Positions 39,901 to 48,590 of a stretch of DNA of 64,000 nucleotides are shown piece by piece; position 1 is the stretch's first letter, and each line of letters begins with the position of its first letter. Both the position numbers and the translations under genes were made by a program. The notes under the pieces were generated by a model, which saw nothing but the letters and a program-made list of their open reading frames with translations, made no database searches and was not told where the DNA came from. Source of the DNA: Flavobacterium cellulosilyticum (GTDB lineage Bacteria; Bacteroidota; Bacteroidia; Flavobacteriales; Flavobacteriaceae). The stretch spans positions 66,608-130,607 of the forward strand of contig NZ_SMFK01000004.1 of the NCBI RefSeq assembly GCF_004349355.1, given 5' to 3'.

Positions 39901-40854
39901 TTATTTTCTTTTAATTACTTTTTCTACAGCTGCAACAATGGCTTGATTGTTCAATTTGTATTTCTCCATTAATTGCTCAGGAGTTCCAGATTCACCAAAA
40001 CTATCGTTTACTGCAACATATTCTTGAGGAGATGGATTGTTTAAAGCCAAAACTCTAGAAACACTTTCTCCTAAACCTCCAAGCATATTGTGCTCTTCTG
40101 CAGTCACCACACATTTGGTTTTTGCAATAGATTTCAAAATAGCTTCTTCATCTAAAGGTTTGATAGTGTGAATGTTGATTACTTCGGCAGAAATTCCTTT
40201 GGCTTCCAATGCTTCAGCAGCAACCAATGCTTCCCAAACTAAATGTCCAGTTGCTATAATAGTTACGTCGGTACCTTCGTTTAATAATATTGCTTTTCCA
40301 ATTACAAATGGTTCGTCAGCAGGCATAAAGTTAGGTACTACCGGACGTCCAAAACGCAAATAAGCTGGACCATGATGATCTGCCAATGCTATTGTAGCTG
40401 CTTTAGTTTGATTGTGATCGCAAGTATTAATTACAGTCATTCCTGGTAACATTTTCATTAATCCAATGTCTTCTAAAATTTGGTGTGTTGCTCCATCTTC
40501 TCCTAGCGTTAATCCAGCGTGTGAGGCACAAATTTTTACGTTTTTATCAGAATAAGCAACGGATTGACGAATTTGATCGTAAACTCGACCTGTAGAGAAA
40601 TTAGCAAAAGTTCCTGTGAAAGGAATTTTTCCTCCAATGGTTAAACCTGCAGCAATTCCAATCATGTTCGCTTCAGCAATTCCAATTTGGAAAAAACGCT
40701 CTGGGTGATTTTTCTTGAAATCATCAAATTTTAATGATCCAATTAAATCAGCACAAAGTGCCACAACTTTTTCGTTTTTTTGACCTAGTTCAGTCATTCC
40801 CACTCCAAAACCGGAGCGAGTATCTTTACTTCCTGTATTTATATATTTTTTCAT
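39901..40854 (-). CDS. Transketolase, C-terminal subunit
   Basis: 317 residues covering the pyrimidine-binding and C-terminal domains: GFGVGMTELGQ, FSTGRVYDQIRQSV, ASHAGLTLGEDGATHQ, then the regulatory domain with TAEEHNMLGGLGES. It works with the N-terminal subunit encoded upstream (40942-41796) in the pentose phosphate pathway. The split into two genes is common in Bacteroidota. An 87-bp repeat-bearing spacer separates the two. Confidence 0.94.
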   Translation of the reverse strand: MKKYINTGSKDTRSGFGVGMTELGQKNEKVVALCADLIGSLKFDDFKKNHPERFFQIGIAEANMIGIAAGLTIGGKIPFTGTFANFSTGRVYDQIRQSVAYSDKNVKICASHAGLTLGEDGATHQILEDIGLMKMLPGMTVINTCDHNQTKAATIALADHHGPAYLRFGRPVVPNFMPADEPFVIGKAILLNEGTDVTIIATGHLVWEALVAAEALEAKGISAEVINIHTIKPLDEEAILKSIAKTKCVVTAEEHNMLGGLGESVSRVLALNNPSPQEYVAVNDSFGESGTPEQLMEKYKLNNQAIVAAVEKVIKRK

Positions 40855-40894
40855 TTTTCTTAATTGAAAGATTAAATGATTTTAAAATTGAAGG

Positions 40895-40940
40895 ATTTAG
40901 TTTTAAATCTGAAATCTGCAATCTAAAATCTGCAATCTGA
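40895..40940. repeat. Short tandem AATCTGCAATCT repeats
   Basis: Imperfect direct repeats (AAATCTGAAATCTGC, AATCTAAAATCTGC, AATCTGATT) in the spacer between the transketolase subunits. Same flavour as the AGATTTCAGATT stretch inside the cobalamin riboswitch (17271-17300) and the AAAATCCAAACTCC stretch at 46575-46630. Confidence 0.7.
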
Positions 40941-40941
40941 T

Positions 40942-41796
40942 TTAGTAATCTGAGTTCCCTCCAACATTATAATTTTGAGTCAATGCGTTTTCAAGTTGAG
41001 CATCATTTGGTGCTTTACCATGCCAAGCATGACTGTACATCATATAATCAACTCCATTACCCATTTCTGTATGCAATAAAACACAAACTGGTTTCCCTTT
41101 TCCTGTTCTTGATTTGGCATCATTCATACCAGCAATGATAGCGTCGATGCTGTTTCCATCAGTAATTTCTAAAACATCCCAATCAAAAGCTTCAAATTTA
41201 GCACGGATGCTTCCCATATATAAAACTTCGTCAGTTGTTCCGTCGATTTGTTTTCCGTTTAAATCTACGGTAGCAATTAGATTGTCGACTTTTTTGGCTG
41301 AAGCATACATGATAGCTTCCCAGTTTTGACCTTCTTGTAGTTCTCCATCACCGTGAAGTGTGAAAACTAAATTGGTGTCATTATTTAATTTTTTTGCTTG
41401 AGCAGCTCCAATGGCAACGGATAATCCTTGACCTAATGAACCGGAAGCAATTCGTACTCCTGGTAAATTGTCATGAGTTGTTGGGTGTCCTTGAAGTCTC
41501 GTGTTAATTAAACGAAAAGTCGCTAATTCAGAAACTGGAAAATAACCACTTCTGGCTAAGACGCTGTAAAATACTGGAGAAATATGACCGTTTGAAAGAA
41601 AGAAAATATCTTCTCCAATTCCGTCCATGTCAAATCCTTCTTTTCTATCCATTATATTTTGGTATAATGTTACTAAAAACTCAGTACAGCCAAGAGAACC
41701 TCCGGGATGACCTGAATTTACGGCATGTACCATTCGAAGAATATCTCTCCTTACTTGGATAGTTAAATCACTTAATTGTTGTGTGTTAGGCTTCAT
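40942..41796 (-). CDS. Transketolase, N-terminal subunit
   Basis: 284 residues with the thiamine-diphosphate domain: HAVNSGHPGGSLGCTEFL, SLGQGLSVAIGAA, and the GDG...N cofactor motif starting HGDGELQEGQNWEA. Complete only together with the C-terminal subunit gene downstream on the same strand. A -7 box lies 26 nt upstream. Confidence 0.95.
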   Translation of the reverse strand: MKPNTQQLSDLTIQVRRDILRMVHAVNSGHPGGSLGCTEFLVTLYQNIMDRKEGFDMDGIGEDIFFLSNGHISPVFYSVLARSGYFPVSELATFRLINTRLQGHPTTHDNLPGVRIASGSLGQGLSVAIGAAQAKKLNNDTNLVFTLHGDGELQEGQNWEAIMYASAKKVDNLIATVDLNGKQIDGTTDEVLYMGSIRAKFEAFDWDVLEITDGNSIDAIIAGMNDAKSRTGKGKPVCVLLHTEMGNGVDYMMYSHAWHGKAPNDAQLENALTQNYNVGGNSDY

Positions 41797-41821
41797 TTTA
41801 TGTGTAAAAGTTAAACTGTTG

Positions 41822-41829
41822 CAAATGTA
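41822..41829 (-). promoter_or_regulatory. -7 box TACATTTG for the transketolase operon
   Basis: Minus-strand TAnnTTTG match 26 nt before the start at 41796. Confidence 0.5.
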
Positions 41830-41888
41830 ATTTTTATTTTGGCGTAAGACAAATGATTTTATAAATAGTTATTAGGATTGATTTCCAA

Positions 41889-41911
41889 TAAAAAAAGCCC
41901 AATTAAGGGCT
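41889..41911 (-). terminator. Terminator of the OsmC/rhodanese operon
   Basis: On the minus strand a short stem AGCCC/GGGCT (41907-41911 with 41896-41900) followed by a T-run. Short stem but well placed 29 nt past the osmC stop. Confidence 0.6.
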
Positions 41912-41939
41912 CAAAAAAAATATTTTGAATCAGTGATTT

Positions 41940-42386
41940 TTAATACGTTACTTCCGAAATTTTTATTGTTGGTGTCATTGTTACTTTCGATTTTATTGAA
42001 TTCGAAATCAAGCAAGCAGCTTCTGATTTTTGAAGTATTCTTTCAGCTCTAGCGGTATTAGCCTCTTTATAGATACTTAATGTTGGTTCAAGAATAATTT
42101 CAGTCATGAGGTATTTACCATCAATATTTTCTAACTTTCCTTTTGCAGCACAAGTAAATTCATCAAATTCAAGTTTGGAATTTTCTGCAATAGATAAAAA
42201 AGTGGTCATATAACAGCTAACTACTGAAGCGGTTAATAAATGTTCAGGAGACCAAATTCCTTCTATGCCTTTCGGAAATTGTGGAGGTGTTGCTACTTTG
42301 ATGGAATTGTCTAATTCTGGAGACGAAATTCCCCCTTTTCTTCCTAATATCCATTTTAGATTTACGTTATAATTATGTACTTCCAT
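41940..42386 (-). CDS. OsmC/Ohr-family protein
   Basis: 148 residues. Both redox cysteines of the family are present: C58 in TASVVSCYMTTF and C125 in SEAACLISN. OsmC proteins reduce organic hydroperoxides in the cytosol. Last gene of a three-gene operon with two rhodanese proteins (1-nt gap), so peroxide defence may be linked to persulfide chemistry here. Confidence 0.92.
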   Translation of the reverse strand: MEVHNYNVNLKWILGRKGGISSPELDNSIKVATPPQFPKGIEGIWSPEHLLTASVVSCYMTTFLSIAENSKLEFDEFTCAAKGKLENIDGKYLMTEIILEPTLSIYKEANTARAERILQKSEAACLISNSIKSKVTMTPTIKISEVTY

Positions 42387-42387
42387 T

Positions 42388-42705
42388 TTATGTTAATTTA
42401 TTTTGAAGTGAGTTCCAACCACCTCCATTATATATTTGTGTATATCCATTTGCTTTCAAAATAGATTTTGCCGAAGCGCTTCGCATTCCTGATGCACAAC
42501 AAGTGATGATGGGTTTGTTTTTGTCTTTGAGTTTGTCTAAGTTGTTCCTTAATGTTTCAACAGATATATTGACAGAACCTTTAATATGACCACCATTGAA
42601 TTCTCCTTTGGAACGAACATCTACTATTGTAGCTCCTTGTTTTACTAATGTTGCATAGTCTACTGCTGGTCCAATTCCGAATAATTTCTTGAGTAAGTTA
42701 ATCAT
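42388..42705 (-). CDS. Rhodanese-domain protein, second of two
   Basis: 105 residues, a single rhodanese domain with active cysteine C70 in the six-residue loop CASGMR and the VDVRSKGEF substrate strand (28-36). Moves sulfane sulfur to thiols. A short amphipathic N-terminus (INLLKKLFGIG) precedes the domain. Directly after the first rhodanese gene (1-nt gap). Confidence 0.93.
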   Translation of the reverse strand: MINLLKKLFGIGPAVDYATLVKQGATIVDVRSKGEFNGGHIKGSVNISVETLRNNLDKLKDKNKPIITCCASGMRSASAKSILKANGYTQIYNGGGWNSLQNKLT

Positions 42706-42706
42706 G

Positions 42707-42991
42707 TTAAATGTTTTGGGATTTATAATAATTTACGTCTAACCACGAACCTCCATTGTAACATTCGATTCCATATTGTGAAAGAAAATGTTGCGCTTGT
42801 CCGCTTCGGTTTCCAGAAGCACAACAAAGAATTAATGGAGTTTTAAGTCTTTTTATTTCTTCTATTCTTTCTGGGATTTCATTTAATGGAATATTGATGG
42901 AGTCAACGACACTTCCTCCTTGGAATTCTCCGTAAGATCGAACGTCGACGATGACTCCTTGATTTTCTTTGATTAAAGTTGCTATATTCAT
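42707..42991 (-). CDS. Rhodanese-domain protein, first of two
   Basis: 94 residues, a single rhodanese domain with active cysteine C57 in CASGNR and VDVRSYGEF near the N-terminus. Related to the next protein but clearly diverged. First gene of the rhodanese-rhodanese-OsmC operon, which has a Crp/Fnr-like palindrome and a -7 box upstream. Confidence 0.93.
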   Translation of the reverse strand: MNIATLIKENQGVIVDVRSYGEFQGGSVVDSINIPLNEIPERIEEIKRLKTPLILCCASGNRSGQAQHFLSQYGIECYNGGSWLDVNYYKSQNI

Positions 42992-43050
42992 TTTGTAATT
43001 TTTCTATCTATGTCACACTTTTAATAGTCTGAATTTCGATTTGTATAGGA

Positions 43051-43058
43051 CAAAAATA
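43051..43058 (-). promoter_or_regulatory. -7 box TATTTTTG for the rhodanese/OsmC operon
   Basis: Minus-strand TAnnTTTG match 59 nt before the start at 42991. No good -33 TTG is seen, which fits an activator-dependent promoter. Confidence 0.55.
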
Positions 43059-43079
43059 AGGGATCATTTAGAGTTGTAC

Positions 43080-43095
43080 TGTAACTTTAGTTACA
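43080..43095. promoter_or_regulatory. Crp/Fnr-like palindrome TGTAACTTTAGTTACA
   Basis: 7-bp arms around 2 nt, 16 bp in all, with the TGTnA-N6-TnACA spacing of Crp-family sites. Its centre lies about 40 bp upstream of the start site predicted from the -7 box, the class II activator position. The regulator is not in the window. Confidence 0.5.
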
Positions 43096-43160
43096 CAAGT
43101 GTGTTTTAATTACTAATAATTATGGAGTAGAGGTGCTAAGTACTAGTTGTAATTTTATAA

Positions 43161-43200
43161 AAAAAAACTGTCCGAAAAGTAATTTTCGAACAGTTTTTTT
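43161..43200 (-). terminator. Terminator of glycogen synthase gene
   Basis: 18-bp stem with one mismatch (AAAAAAACTGTCCGAAAA, 43161-43178, with 43183-43200). T-runs on both strands; placed 44 nt past the glycogen synthase stop. Confidence 0.85.
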
Positions 43201-43243
43201 AAATTTTGAAATGAAATATTTATTTCTTTCTTTAACTCTTATT

Positions 43244-44470
43244 TTATGCCTTCTCCTTCACAAATTCATCAATCACTTTTTGGTAATAATCAAAGGTGGT
43301 TTTGGCGATAGATTCCCAACTGAATATTCGCAAAACGCGTTCTCTTCCTGATTTTCCCATCTTTGTTGCCAAGGCTTCGTCATCTAAAAGGATGTTTATT
43401 TTGGCTGCAAAAGCTTTCTGGAATGCTTCAGGATTGGCAGGATTAAAATCGGTTCTGGACACACTTTCAAGCGGAACTAAATATCCCGATTCGCCTTCTA
43501 CTATAATTTCTGGAATTCCACCTACGTGGCTTCCTACAACTGGAGTTTCGCAAGCCATAGCTTCTAAATTAATGATTCCAAAAGGTTCGTATAAGGAAGG
43601 ACAGGCAAAAACTCGGGCGTGACTGTACAACACTTTTACTTTATCGCGTGGTAGCATTTCCGAAATCAAAATCACACCATCTCTATCTTTTTTCAAATCG
43701 GCAATCAAAGCTTCGGTTTCTAGTTCGATTTCTTTAGTGTCCGGAGCCCCAGCACAAAGTACGATTTGGCAATTTTTATTGAAATATTTGGCTGCTGCAA
43801 TCAATTGAGAAATTCCCTTTTGGCGCGTAATTCGACCTACAAAAAGTACAAAAGGAATTGCTGGATCAATATTATACTGGGCTAATAAATCAGTATCGAA
43901 AGTAGGTTTGTAAAATTCAGGATCAATACCGTTATGAATCACCGTTACTTTTTCAGGAGCAACACCGTACGCTTCTATAACATCATCTTTCATTTTTTTG
44001 CTCACGGCAATTATTCCGTCAGCGGTATTGTAGGCTCTATCTTCAATCCAACGGGACAGGAAATAACCATTACCCAATTGTTCCACTTTCCAAGGTCGGT
44101 GCGTTTCTAAACTATGTGTCGTCAAAATAAGCGGAACCTGCAGCAATTCACGGGTAAAAATACCTGCAAGGTGGGTATACCAAGTATGGCAATGTATTAC
44201 ATCTGCTTGTGGAGTAGCTTGTGATAATTCGACATTTTTGCTCAGGTTATGAAACATCTTAATGTGCGGATTGGTGTCGTCAACCATTTTCGTTAAGGAA
44301 GAAGTGATTCCTTGCACATTCATGTTTCCGTTATTTACAGATTGGTCGCCAAAACAACGCACTTCAACTTTACCTAATTTAGCCAGTTCCTTACTTAAAA
44401 AATCGATATGTACACCAGCACCACCGTAAATATTAGGTGGAAATTCATTGGAAAAAAGAGCTATTTTCAT
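43244..44470 (-). CDS. glgA: Glycogen synthase (GT4-type GlgA/GlgM-like)
   Basis: 408 residues. N-terminal FSNEFPPNIYGGAGVHIDFL, a GT-B fold with FVGRITRQKG, and the sugar-nucleotide EPFGIINLEAMACETPV motif. This is the shorter glycogen synthase type related to actinobacterial GlgA/GlgM rather than the E. coli GT5 form. Uses ADP-glucose or a related donor for alpha-glucan synthesis. Other glycogen genes are not adjacent. A -7 box lies 73 nt upstream. Confidence 0.85.
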   Translation of the reverse strand: MKIALFSNEFPPNIYGGAGVHIDFLSKELAKLGKVEVRCFGDQSVNNGNMNVQGITSSLTKMVDDTNPHIKMFHNLSKNVELSQATPQADVIHCHTWYTHLAGIFTRELLQVPLILTTHSLETHRPWKVEQLGNGYFLSRWIEDRAYNTADGIIAVSKKMKDDVIEAYGVAPEKVTVIHNGIDPEFYKPTFDTDLLAQYNIDPAIPFVLFVGRITRQKGISQLIAAAKYFNKNCQIVLCAGAPDTKEIELETEALIADLKKDRDGVILISEMLPRDKVKVLYSHARVFACPSLYEPFGIINLEAMACETPVVGSHVGGIPEIIVEGESGYLVPLESVSRTDFNPANPEAFQKAFAAKINILLDDEALATKMGKSGRERVLRIFSWESIAKTTFDYYQKVIDEFVKEKA

Positions 44471-44542
44471 TTTTGAAATTTTTTTTTAGTTTTTAGTACA
44501 ATTAGATGTGTCTTGCTATGCCAAATTTGGATATCAATATTC

Positions 44543-44550
44543 CAAATATA
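44543..44550 (-). promoter_or_regulatory. -7 box TATATTTG for the glycogen synthase gene
   Basis: Minus-strand TAnnTTTG match 73 nt before the start at 44470. Confidence 0.45.
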
Positions 44551-44608
44551 ATAAATTTCTTTAACCTTTTACACTCTGAAAGCGGTGATTTTTAAAAAGT
44601 TTGGCTAT

Positions 44609-44641
44609 AAAAAAAACCGCCTATTTTTCAATACGCGGTTT
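44609..44641 (-). terminator. Terminator of the MsrB-MsrA gene
   Basis: Stem AAACCGC/GCGGTTT (44635-44641 with 44614-44620) and a minus-strand T-run. Confidence 0.75.
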
Positions 44642-44667
44642 GTTGATTATGTAAAAAAAAGAGAAAA

Positions 44668-45783
44668 TTATTCTTTCAATCTGGCTTTAAAAACCTTTTC
44701 GAATTTTTCTAATTTAGGTTGAATTACCATTTGGCAATACTGTTGGTTTTTATTGTTCTGATAGTAATTTTGGTGGTAATCTTCCGCTTTATAAAATTGA
44801 GTTAAGGGTTCCAATGTGGTGACAATTGGATTTTCGTATACTTTTTCGGAATTTAATTGATTAATTATCGATTGAGCGGCTAGTTTTTGAGTTTCATTTG
44901 CATAAAAAATTGCAGAACGGTACTGGGTTCCTACATCTGCGCCTTGACGGTTTAGCGTCGTTGGGTCATGTACAGTGAAAAATACTTTGAAAATTTCGTC
45001 GAGGTTCGTTTTAGTATTGTCATAAGTAATTTCGACTACTTCAGCATGTCCTGTTCTCCCTGTACACACTTCCTCATACGTTGGATTTGCATTTTTTCCT
45101 CCAGCAAAACCAGAAACAACTGATTTTACGCCATCTAGTTTCTCGTAAACGGCTTCAACACACCAATAACAACCGCCACCAAGTGTTATTTTTTCTAAGG
45201 TATTGCCACTGCTGTTTTTTGAAATTATTTTATCCGGTACAAAATCCATTGCTATAGAATTCATACAATATCTTTTTCCAGTTGGTTTTGGTCCATCATC
45301 AAAAAGGTGACCTAAGTGACCGTCACACCTTCCGCAAAGAGCTTCGATTCTTTTCATACCATAGGAATTATCTTCTTTATATACCACGCTGTTTTTGTTG
45401 TCTTGTTCAAAAAAACTAGGCCAGCCGCAACTACTTGCAAATTTTTGATCGGATTTAAATAATTTATTGCCACAGGCAGCACAATAATAAGTTCCTTTAG
45501 TGTTTGAATCCCAAAGTTTGCCTGTGAATGCTCTTTCTGTATCTGCATTTCTTGAAACGGCGTATAAATCCGGAGACAATACTTTTTTCCATTCAGCGTC
45601 TGAAACATTTAATTTAGTGGTGTCTGTATTGGAATAATAAGGATTCTCGGGTTTGTTGATGATGTTTTCCATAGTAGTTGAATTTTGAGTGTCGTTTATT
45701 TTTTTGGGTGTTTGCCCACAAGCTTGTAACATAAATAATACAAGTATAAATAGTAATCTTCGAAATTGAATTGTCGTTTTCAT
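44668..45783 (-). CDS. MsrB-MsrA fused methionine sulfoxide reductase lipoprotein
   Basis: 371 residues from ATG 45783, which gives a clean lipoprotein signal (FMLQAC, C22). MsrB comes first, with zinc pairs CAAC and CGRC and catalytic cysteine in RYCMNS; MsrA follows with GGGCYWCVEAVYE. The order is opposite to the MsrA-MsrB fusions of many pathogens. The lipoprotein signal places both activities in the envelope, repairing oxidised methionines of exported proteins. Confidence 0.94.
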   Translation of the reverse strand: MKTTIQFRRLLFILVLFMLQACGQTPKKINDTQNSTTMENIINKPENPYYSNTDTTKLNVSDAEWKKVLSPDLYAVSRNADTERAFTGKLWDSNTKGTYYCAACGNKLFKSDQKFASSCGWPSFFEQDNKNSVVYKEDNSYGMKRIEALCGRCDGHLGHLFDDGPKPTGKRYCMNSIAMDFVPDKIISKNSSGNTLEKITLGGGCYWCVEAVYEKLDGVKSVVSGFAGGKNANPTYEEVCTGRTGHAEVVEITYDNTKTNLDEIFKVFFTVHDPTTLNRQGADVGTQYRSAIFYANETQKLAAQSIINQLNSEKVYENPIVTTLEPLTQFYKAEDYHQNYYQNNKNQQYCQMVIQPKLEKFEKVFKARLKE

Positions 45784-45804
45784 AATTGTCATTTTTATAT
45801 ACCA

Positions 45805-45812
45805 CAAATGTA
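45805..45812 (-). promoter_or_regulatory. -7 box TACATTTG for the MsrB-MsrA gene
   Basis: Minus-strand TAnnTTTG match 22 nt before ATG 45783, supporting that start over the TTG at 45807, which overlaps the box. Confidence 0.55.
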
Positions 45813-46028
45813 TTTCGAGCTTGATTGTCGAAATGTCATTTACTTTACATCAAATGGTTATTTAAGGGAGTTTTAACTAAAGTGATACATTATAAAGAAT
45901 AATTTTAAACATAAAATCTAAAAATAAACAGTTCAATTTAAAGGTATAAAATTAAACAATTTGGCATTTAAACAGCCGTTAAACTTTTCACAAACTTTTT
46001 CAAGGCTTAAAATCAATTCCTTTTTTTG

Positions 46029-46036
46029 TATTTTTG
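46029..46036 (+). promoter_or_regulatory. -7 box TATTTTTG for the idi operon
   Basis: TAnnTTTG match 17 nt before the start at 46053, so the leader is only about 10 nt. Confidence 0.55.
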
Positions 46037-46052
46037 ACCAGCTAAACAAATT

Positions 46053-46580
46053 ATGAGAGAAGAGAGTGTAATATTGGTTAATACTAAAGACGAACAAATC
46101 GGTTTGATGCCTAAACTGGAGGCACATGAAAAAGCCGCTTTGCACCGAGCTTTTTCTGTTTTTGTGTTAAATAACAAAAATGAAATTATGCTCCAGCAAC
46201 GGGCAAAACATAAATACCATTCACCTTTATTGTGGACCAACACTTGTTGTAGTCACCAGCGTGATGGAGAAACAAATATTCAAGCGGGAAGCCGACGATT
46301 ATTTGAAGAAATGGGCTTTAAAACTCCACTAAAAGAATTGTTTCATTTTATATACAAAGCGCCTTTTGACAATGGATTGACCGAACATGAATTAGACCAT
46401 GTTATGATAGGTTATTATAATGAAGATCCAAAAATAAATCCTGATGAAGTCGAAAGTTGGAAATGGATGGATATTGAAGAAGTCAAAAAAGATATGATTG
46501 TAAATCCAGAATTTTATACGGTTTGGTTTAAAATTATTTTTGATCAATTTTATCATTTTATAGAAGAACATACAATTTAA
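46053..46580 (+). CDS. idi: Isopentenyl-diphosphate delta-isomerase, type I
   Basis: 175 residues. Nudix-like fold with metal ligands H25 and H31, catalytic cysteine C65 in TNTCCSHQ, the glutamate-containing REx-type helix (SRRLFEEMGF) and TEHELDHV. Interconverts IPP and DMAPP for menaquinone, carotenoid and lipid-carrier synthesis. First gene of a probable operon with queD and the peroxiredoxin. Confidence 0.96.
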   Translation: MREESVILVNTKDEQIGLMPKLEAHEKAALHRAFSVFVLNNKNEIMLQQRAKHKYHSPLLWTNTCCSHQRDGETNIQAGSRRLFEEMGFKTPLKELFHFIYKAPFDNGLTEHELDHVMIGYYNEDPKINPDEVESWKWMDIEEVKKDMIVNPEFYTVWFKIIFDQFYHFIEEHTI

Positions 46581-46638
46581 GATTTTAGAATAAAGAAATC
46601 TAAAATCCAAACTCCAAATTCTAAAATCATTAATCAAT

Positions 46639-47049
46639 ATGAGAGTAACCATTTCAAGAAAAGCACATTTCAACGCAGCACATCGATTGTACAGAAAAGA
46701 TTGGACTTTTGAGCAAAATGATGCTGTTTTTGGGAAATGTAATAATCCGAATTTCCACGGACATAATTACGAATTAATTGTAAGTGTAACAGGAAAAATT
46801 GACCCAGAAACAGGTTATGTAATGGATATTAAAGATTTAAGCGATTTGATTTTAGAGGAAGTAGAAAAACCTTTTGATCATAAAAACCTAAACCTTGATG
46901 TTCCTGAATTCGAAAATCTGAATCCTACCGCCGAAAATATAGTAGTTGTGATTTGGAATAAAATGAAAAAAAGAATTAATCCAGAATTTGATTTAGAAGT
47001 GGTGCTATATGAAACCCCACGAAATTTTGTTAGCTATAAAGGAGAATAA
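46639..47049 (+). CDS. queD: 6-carboxytetrahydropterin synthase
   Basis: 136 residues. Zinc histidines H15, H40 and H42 and catalytic C34 in the CxxxxxHGH arrangement (CNNPNFHGH). Makes 6-carboxytetrahydropterin for queuosine from the product of FolE. Its stop overlaps the next start (TAATG). The 58-bp gap to idi contains imperfect AATCTAAAATCC repeats. Confidence 0.93.
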   Translation: MRVTISRKAHFNAAHRLYRKDWTFEQNDAVFGKCNNPNFHGHNYELIVSVTGKIDPETGYVMDIKDLSDLILEEVEKPFDHKNLNLDVPEFENLNPTAENIVVVIWNKMKKRINPEFDLEVVLYETPRNFVSYKGE

Positions 47050-47507
47050 TGGCATTGCAAGTAGGGGATAGAATCCCAAAATTTACAGCAATAGATAGTA
47101 ATGGAAACGTCTTCGATAGTTCGTCTATTGTAGGAGTGAAACCTGCTGTTTTTTATTTTTATCCAAAAGACGATACACCAGGTTGCACGAAACAAGCTTG
47201 TGGATTTCGAGATCAATATGAAGATTTCAAAGATTTAGGAGCTGAAGTGATCGGTATTAGCAGTGATGATTTAGACTCCCATCAAAATTTCATCAAAAAG
47301 TATCAACTGCCTTTTATTTTGCTTTCAGATACCGAAAAAAAAATCAAAACACTTTTTGGGGTTAAACCCAATTTCTTTGGGTTAATTCCTGGGAGAGTAA
47401 CTTATATTGTTGACAGAAATGGAGTTATTCAATTGATTTTTGATAGTTTTGTCGCTGAGAATCATATTTTAAACGCATTAGCAAAGATCAAAAAAATAGT
47501 AGAATAA
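47049..47507 (+). CDS. bcp: Thioredoxin-dependent peroxiredoxin (PrxQ/BCP)
   Basis: 152 residues. Peroxidatic C46 and resolving C51 in TPGCTKQACGFRD, the five-residue spacing of BCP-type peroxiredoxins. Reduces hydrogen and alkyl peroxides in the cytosol. Coupled to queD by a one-base overlap. Confidence 0.95.
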   Translation: MALQVGDRIPKFTAIDSNGNVFDSSSIVGVKPAVFYFYPKDDTPGCTKQACGFRDQYEDFKDLGAEVIGISSDDLDSHQNFIKKYQLPFILLSDTEKKIKTLFGVKPNFFGLIPGRVTYIVDRNGVIQLIFDSFVAENHILNALAKIKKIVE

Positions 47508-47570
47508 CTTCAAAAAATAATTATAGAGTTGATTGAATAAATTTAGCTAACTTGAATATAAAAAAAAGAC

Positions 47571-48533
47571 ATGAAACTATATCCATTACAATTTGACCCC
47601 ATTTTAAAAGAAAGAATTTGGGGAGGAACTAAATTAAAATCGGTTTTTAATAAACCAATTACTTCTGATATTACTGGTGAAAGTTGGGAATTATCAACTG
47701 TTGAAGGTGATATTAGCGTAATAGCAAACGGTGAATATAAAGGTAAATCATTGACAGAACTGATTGATGAAAATCCAAATGATCTACTTGGAACGGCAGT
47801 TTACGCGCGTTTTGGAAAACAATTTCCGTTGCTTTTTAAATATTTAGATGCACGTGAAGATTTATCTATACAAGTGCATCCAAATGATGAGTTAGCTAAA
47901 AAACGCCACAATTCCTTTGGGAAAACGGAGATGTGGTATGTGCTTCAAGCGGATGAAGGTTCTCGAATTATTGTAGGATTTAAGGATGATTCCAGTCCAA
48001 AAGAATATGTAAAACATCTTGAGGACGATACTTTGATTTCTATTCTAGATACCGTTAAAGCAAAATCAGGTGATGTTTTTTTCTTAGAAACTGGAACTGT
48101 TCACGCCATAGGAGCGGGAATTTTGATTGCTGAAATTCAACAAACTTCGGATATCACGTATCGTTTGTATGATTTTAATCGAAAAGATGCGCAAGGAAAT
48201 ACCAGAGAATTGCATATAGACTTAGCTTTGGACGCTATAAATTATAACAAAGTAGATACTTATAAATCGTATTCAAAAGAGGTTAATCAATCTAATAGCA
48301 TTGTAGATTGTCCTTATTTTACAACTAATATTATTCCCCTTGATGGGAAATTGACTTTAAGTAAATCAGGAGATTCCTTTACTGTTTTTATGTGTGCTGA
48401 AGGTAGTTTTGAAATGGAGTACAACAATTCTTTAATTCAATTTAAAAAAGGAGATACTATTTTAATACCTGCTGCTTTGAAGACTTTCAGTATCAACGGT
48501 GAAGCTTCAATTTTAGAAATTTATATTTCATAG
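47571..48533 (+). CDS. manA: Mannose-6-phosphate isomerase, class I
   Basis: 320 residues, the short bacterial type. Zinc site region LSIQVHPNDE, then GKTEMWYVL, and the active-site EIQQTSDITYRLYDFNR block. Interconverts mannose-6-P and fructose-6-P for glycan precursor supply. Separated by 63 nt from the peroxiredoxin gene and may share its transcript. Confidence 0.94.
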   Translation: MKLYPLQFDPILKERIWGGTKLKSVFNKPITSDITGESWELSTVEGDISVIANGEYKGKSLTELIDENPNDLLGTAVYARFGKQFPLLFKYLDAREDLSIQVHPNDELAKKRHNSFGKTEMWYVLQADEGSRIIVGFKDDSSPKEYVKHLEDDTLISILDTVKAKSGDVFFLETGTVHAIGAGILIAEIQQTSDITYRLYDFNRKDAQGNTRELHIDLALDAINYNKVDTYKSYSKEVNQSNSIVDCPYFTTNIIPLDGKLTLSKSGDSFTVFMCAEGSFEMEYNNSLIQFKKGDTILIPAALKTFSINGEASILEIYIS

Positions 48534-48555
48534 TCGGTAATAGAAAGATTATGTG

Positions 48556-48563
48556 TACTTTTG
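48556..48563 (+). promoter_or_regulatory. -7 box TACTTTTG for the 48591 gene
   Basis: TAnnTTTG match 27 nt before the start codon. Confidence 0.5.
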
Positions 48564-48590
48564 CAATCGCAAATTAAAATATAAATAAAA

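Noticed and set aside
39901..41796. Broken transketolase gene
   Set aside because: The two frames are the normal separate subunits of Bacteroidota, each with complete domain ends, not a frameshifted single gene.
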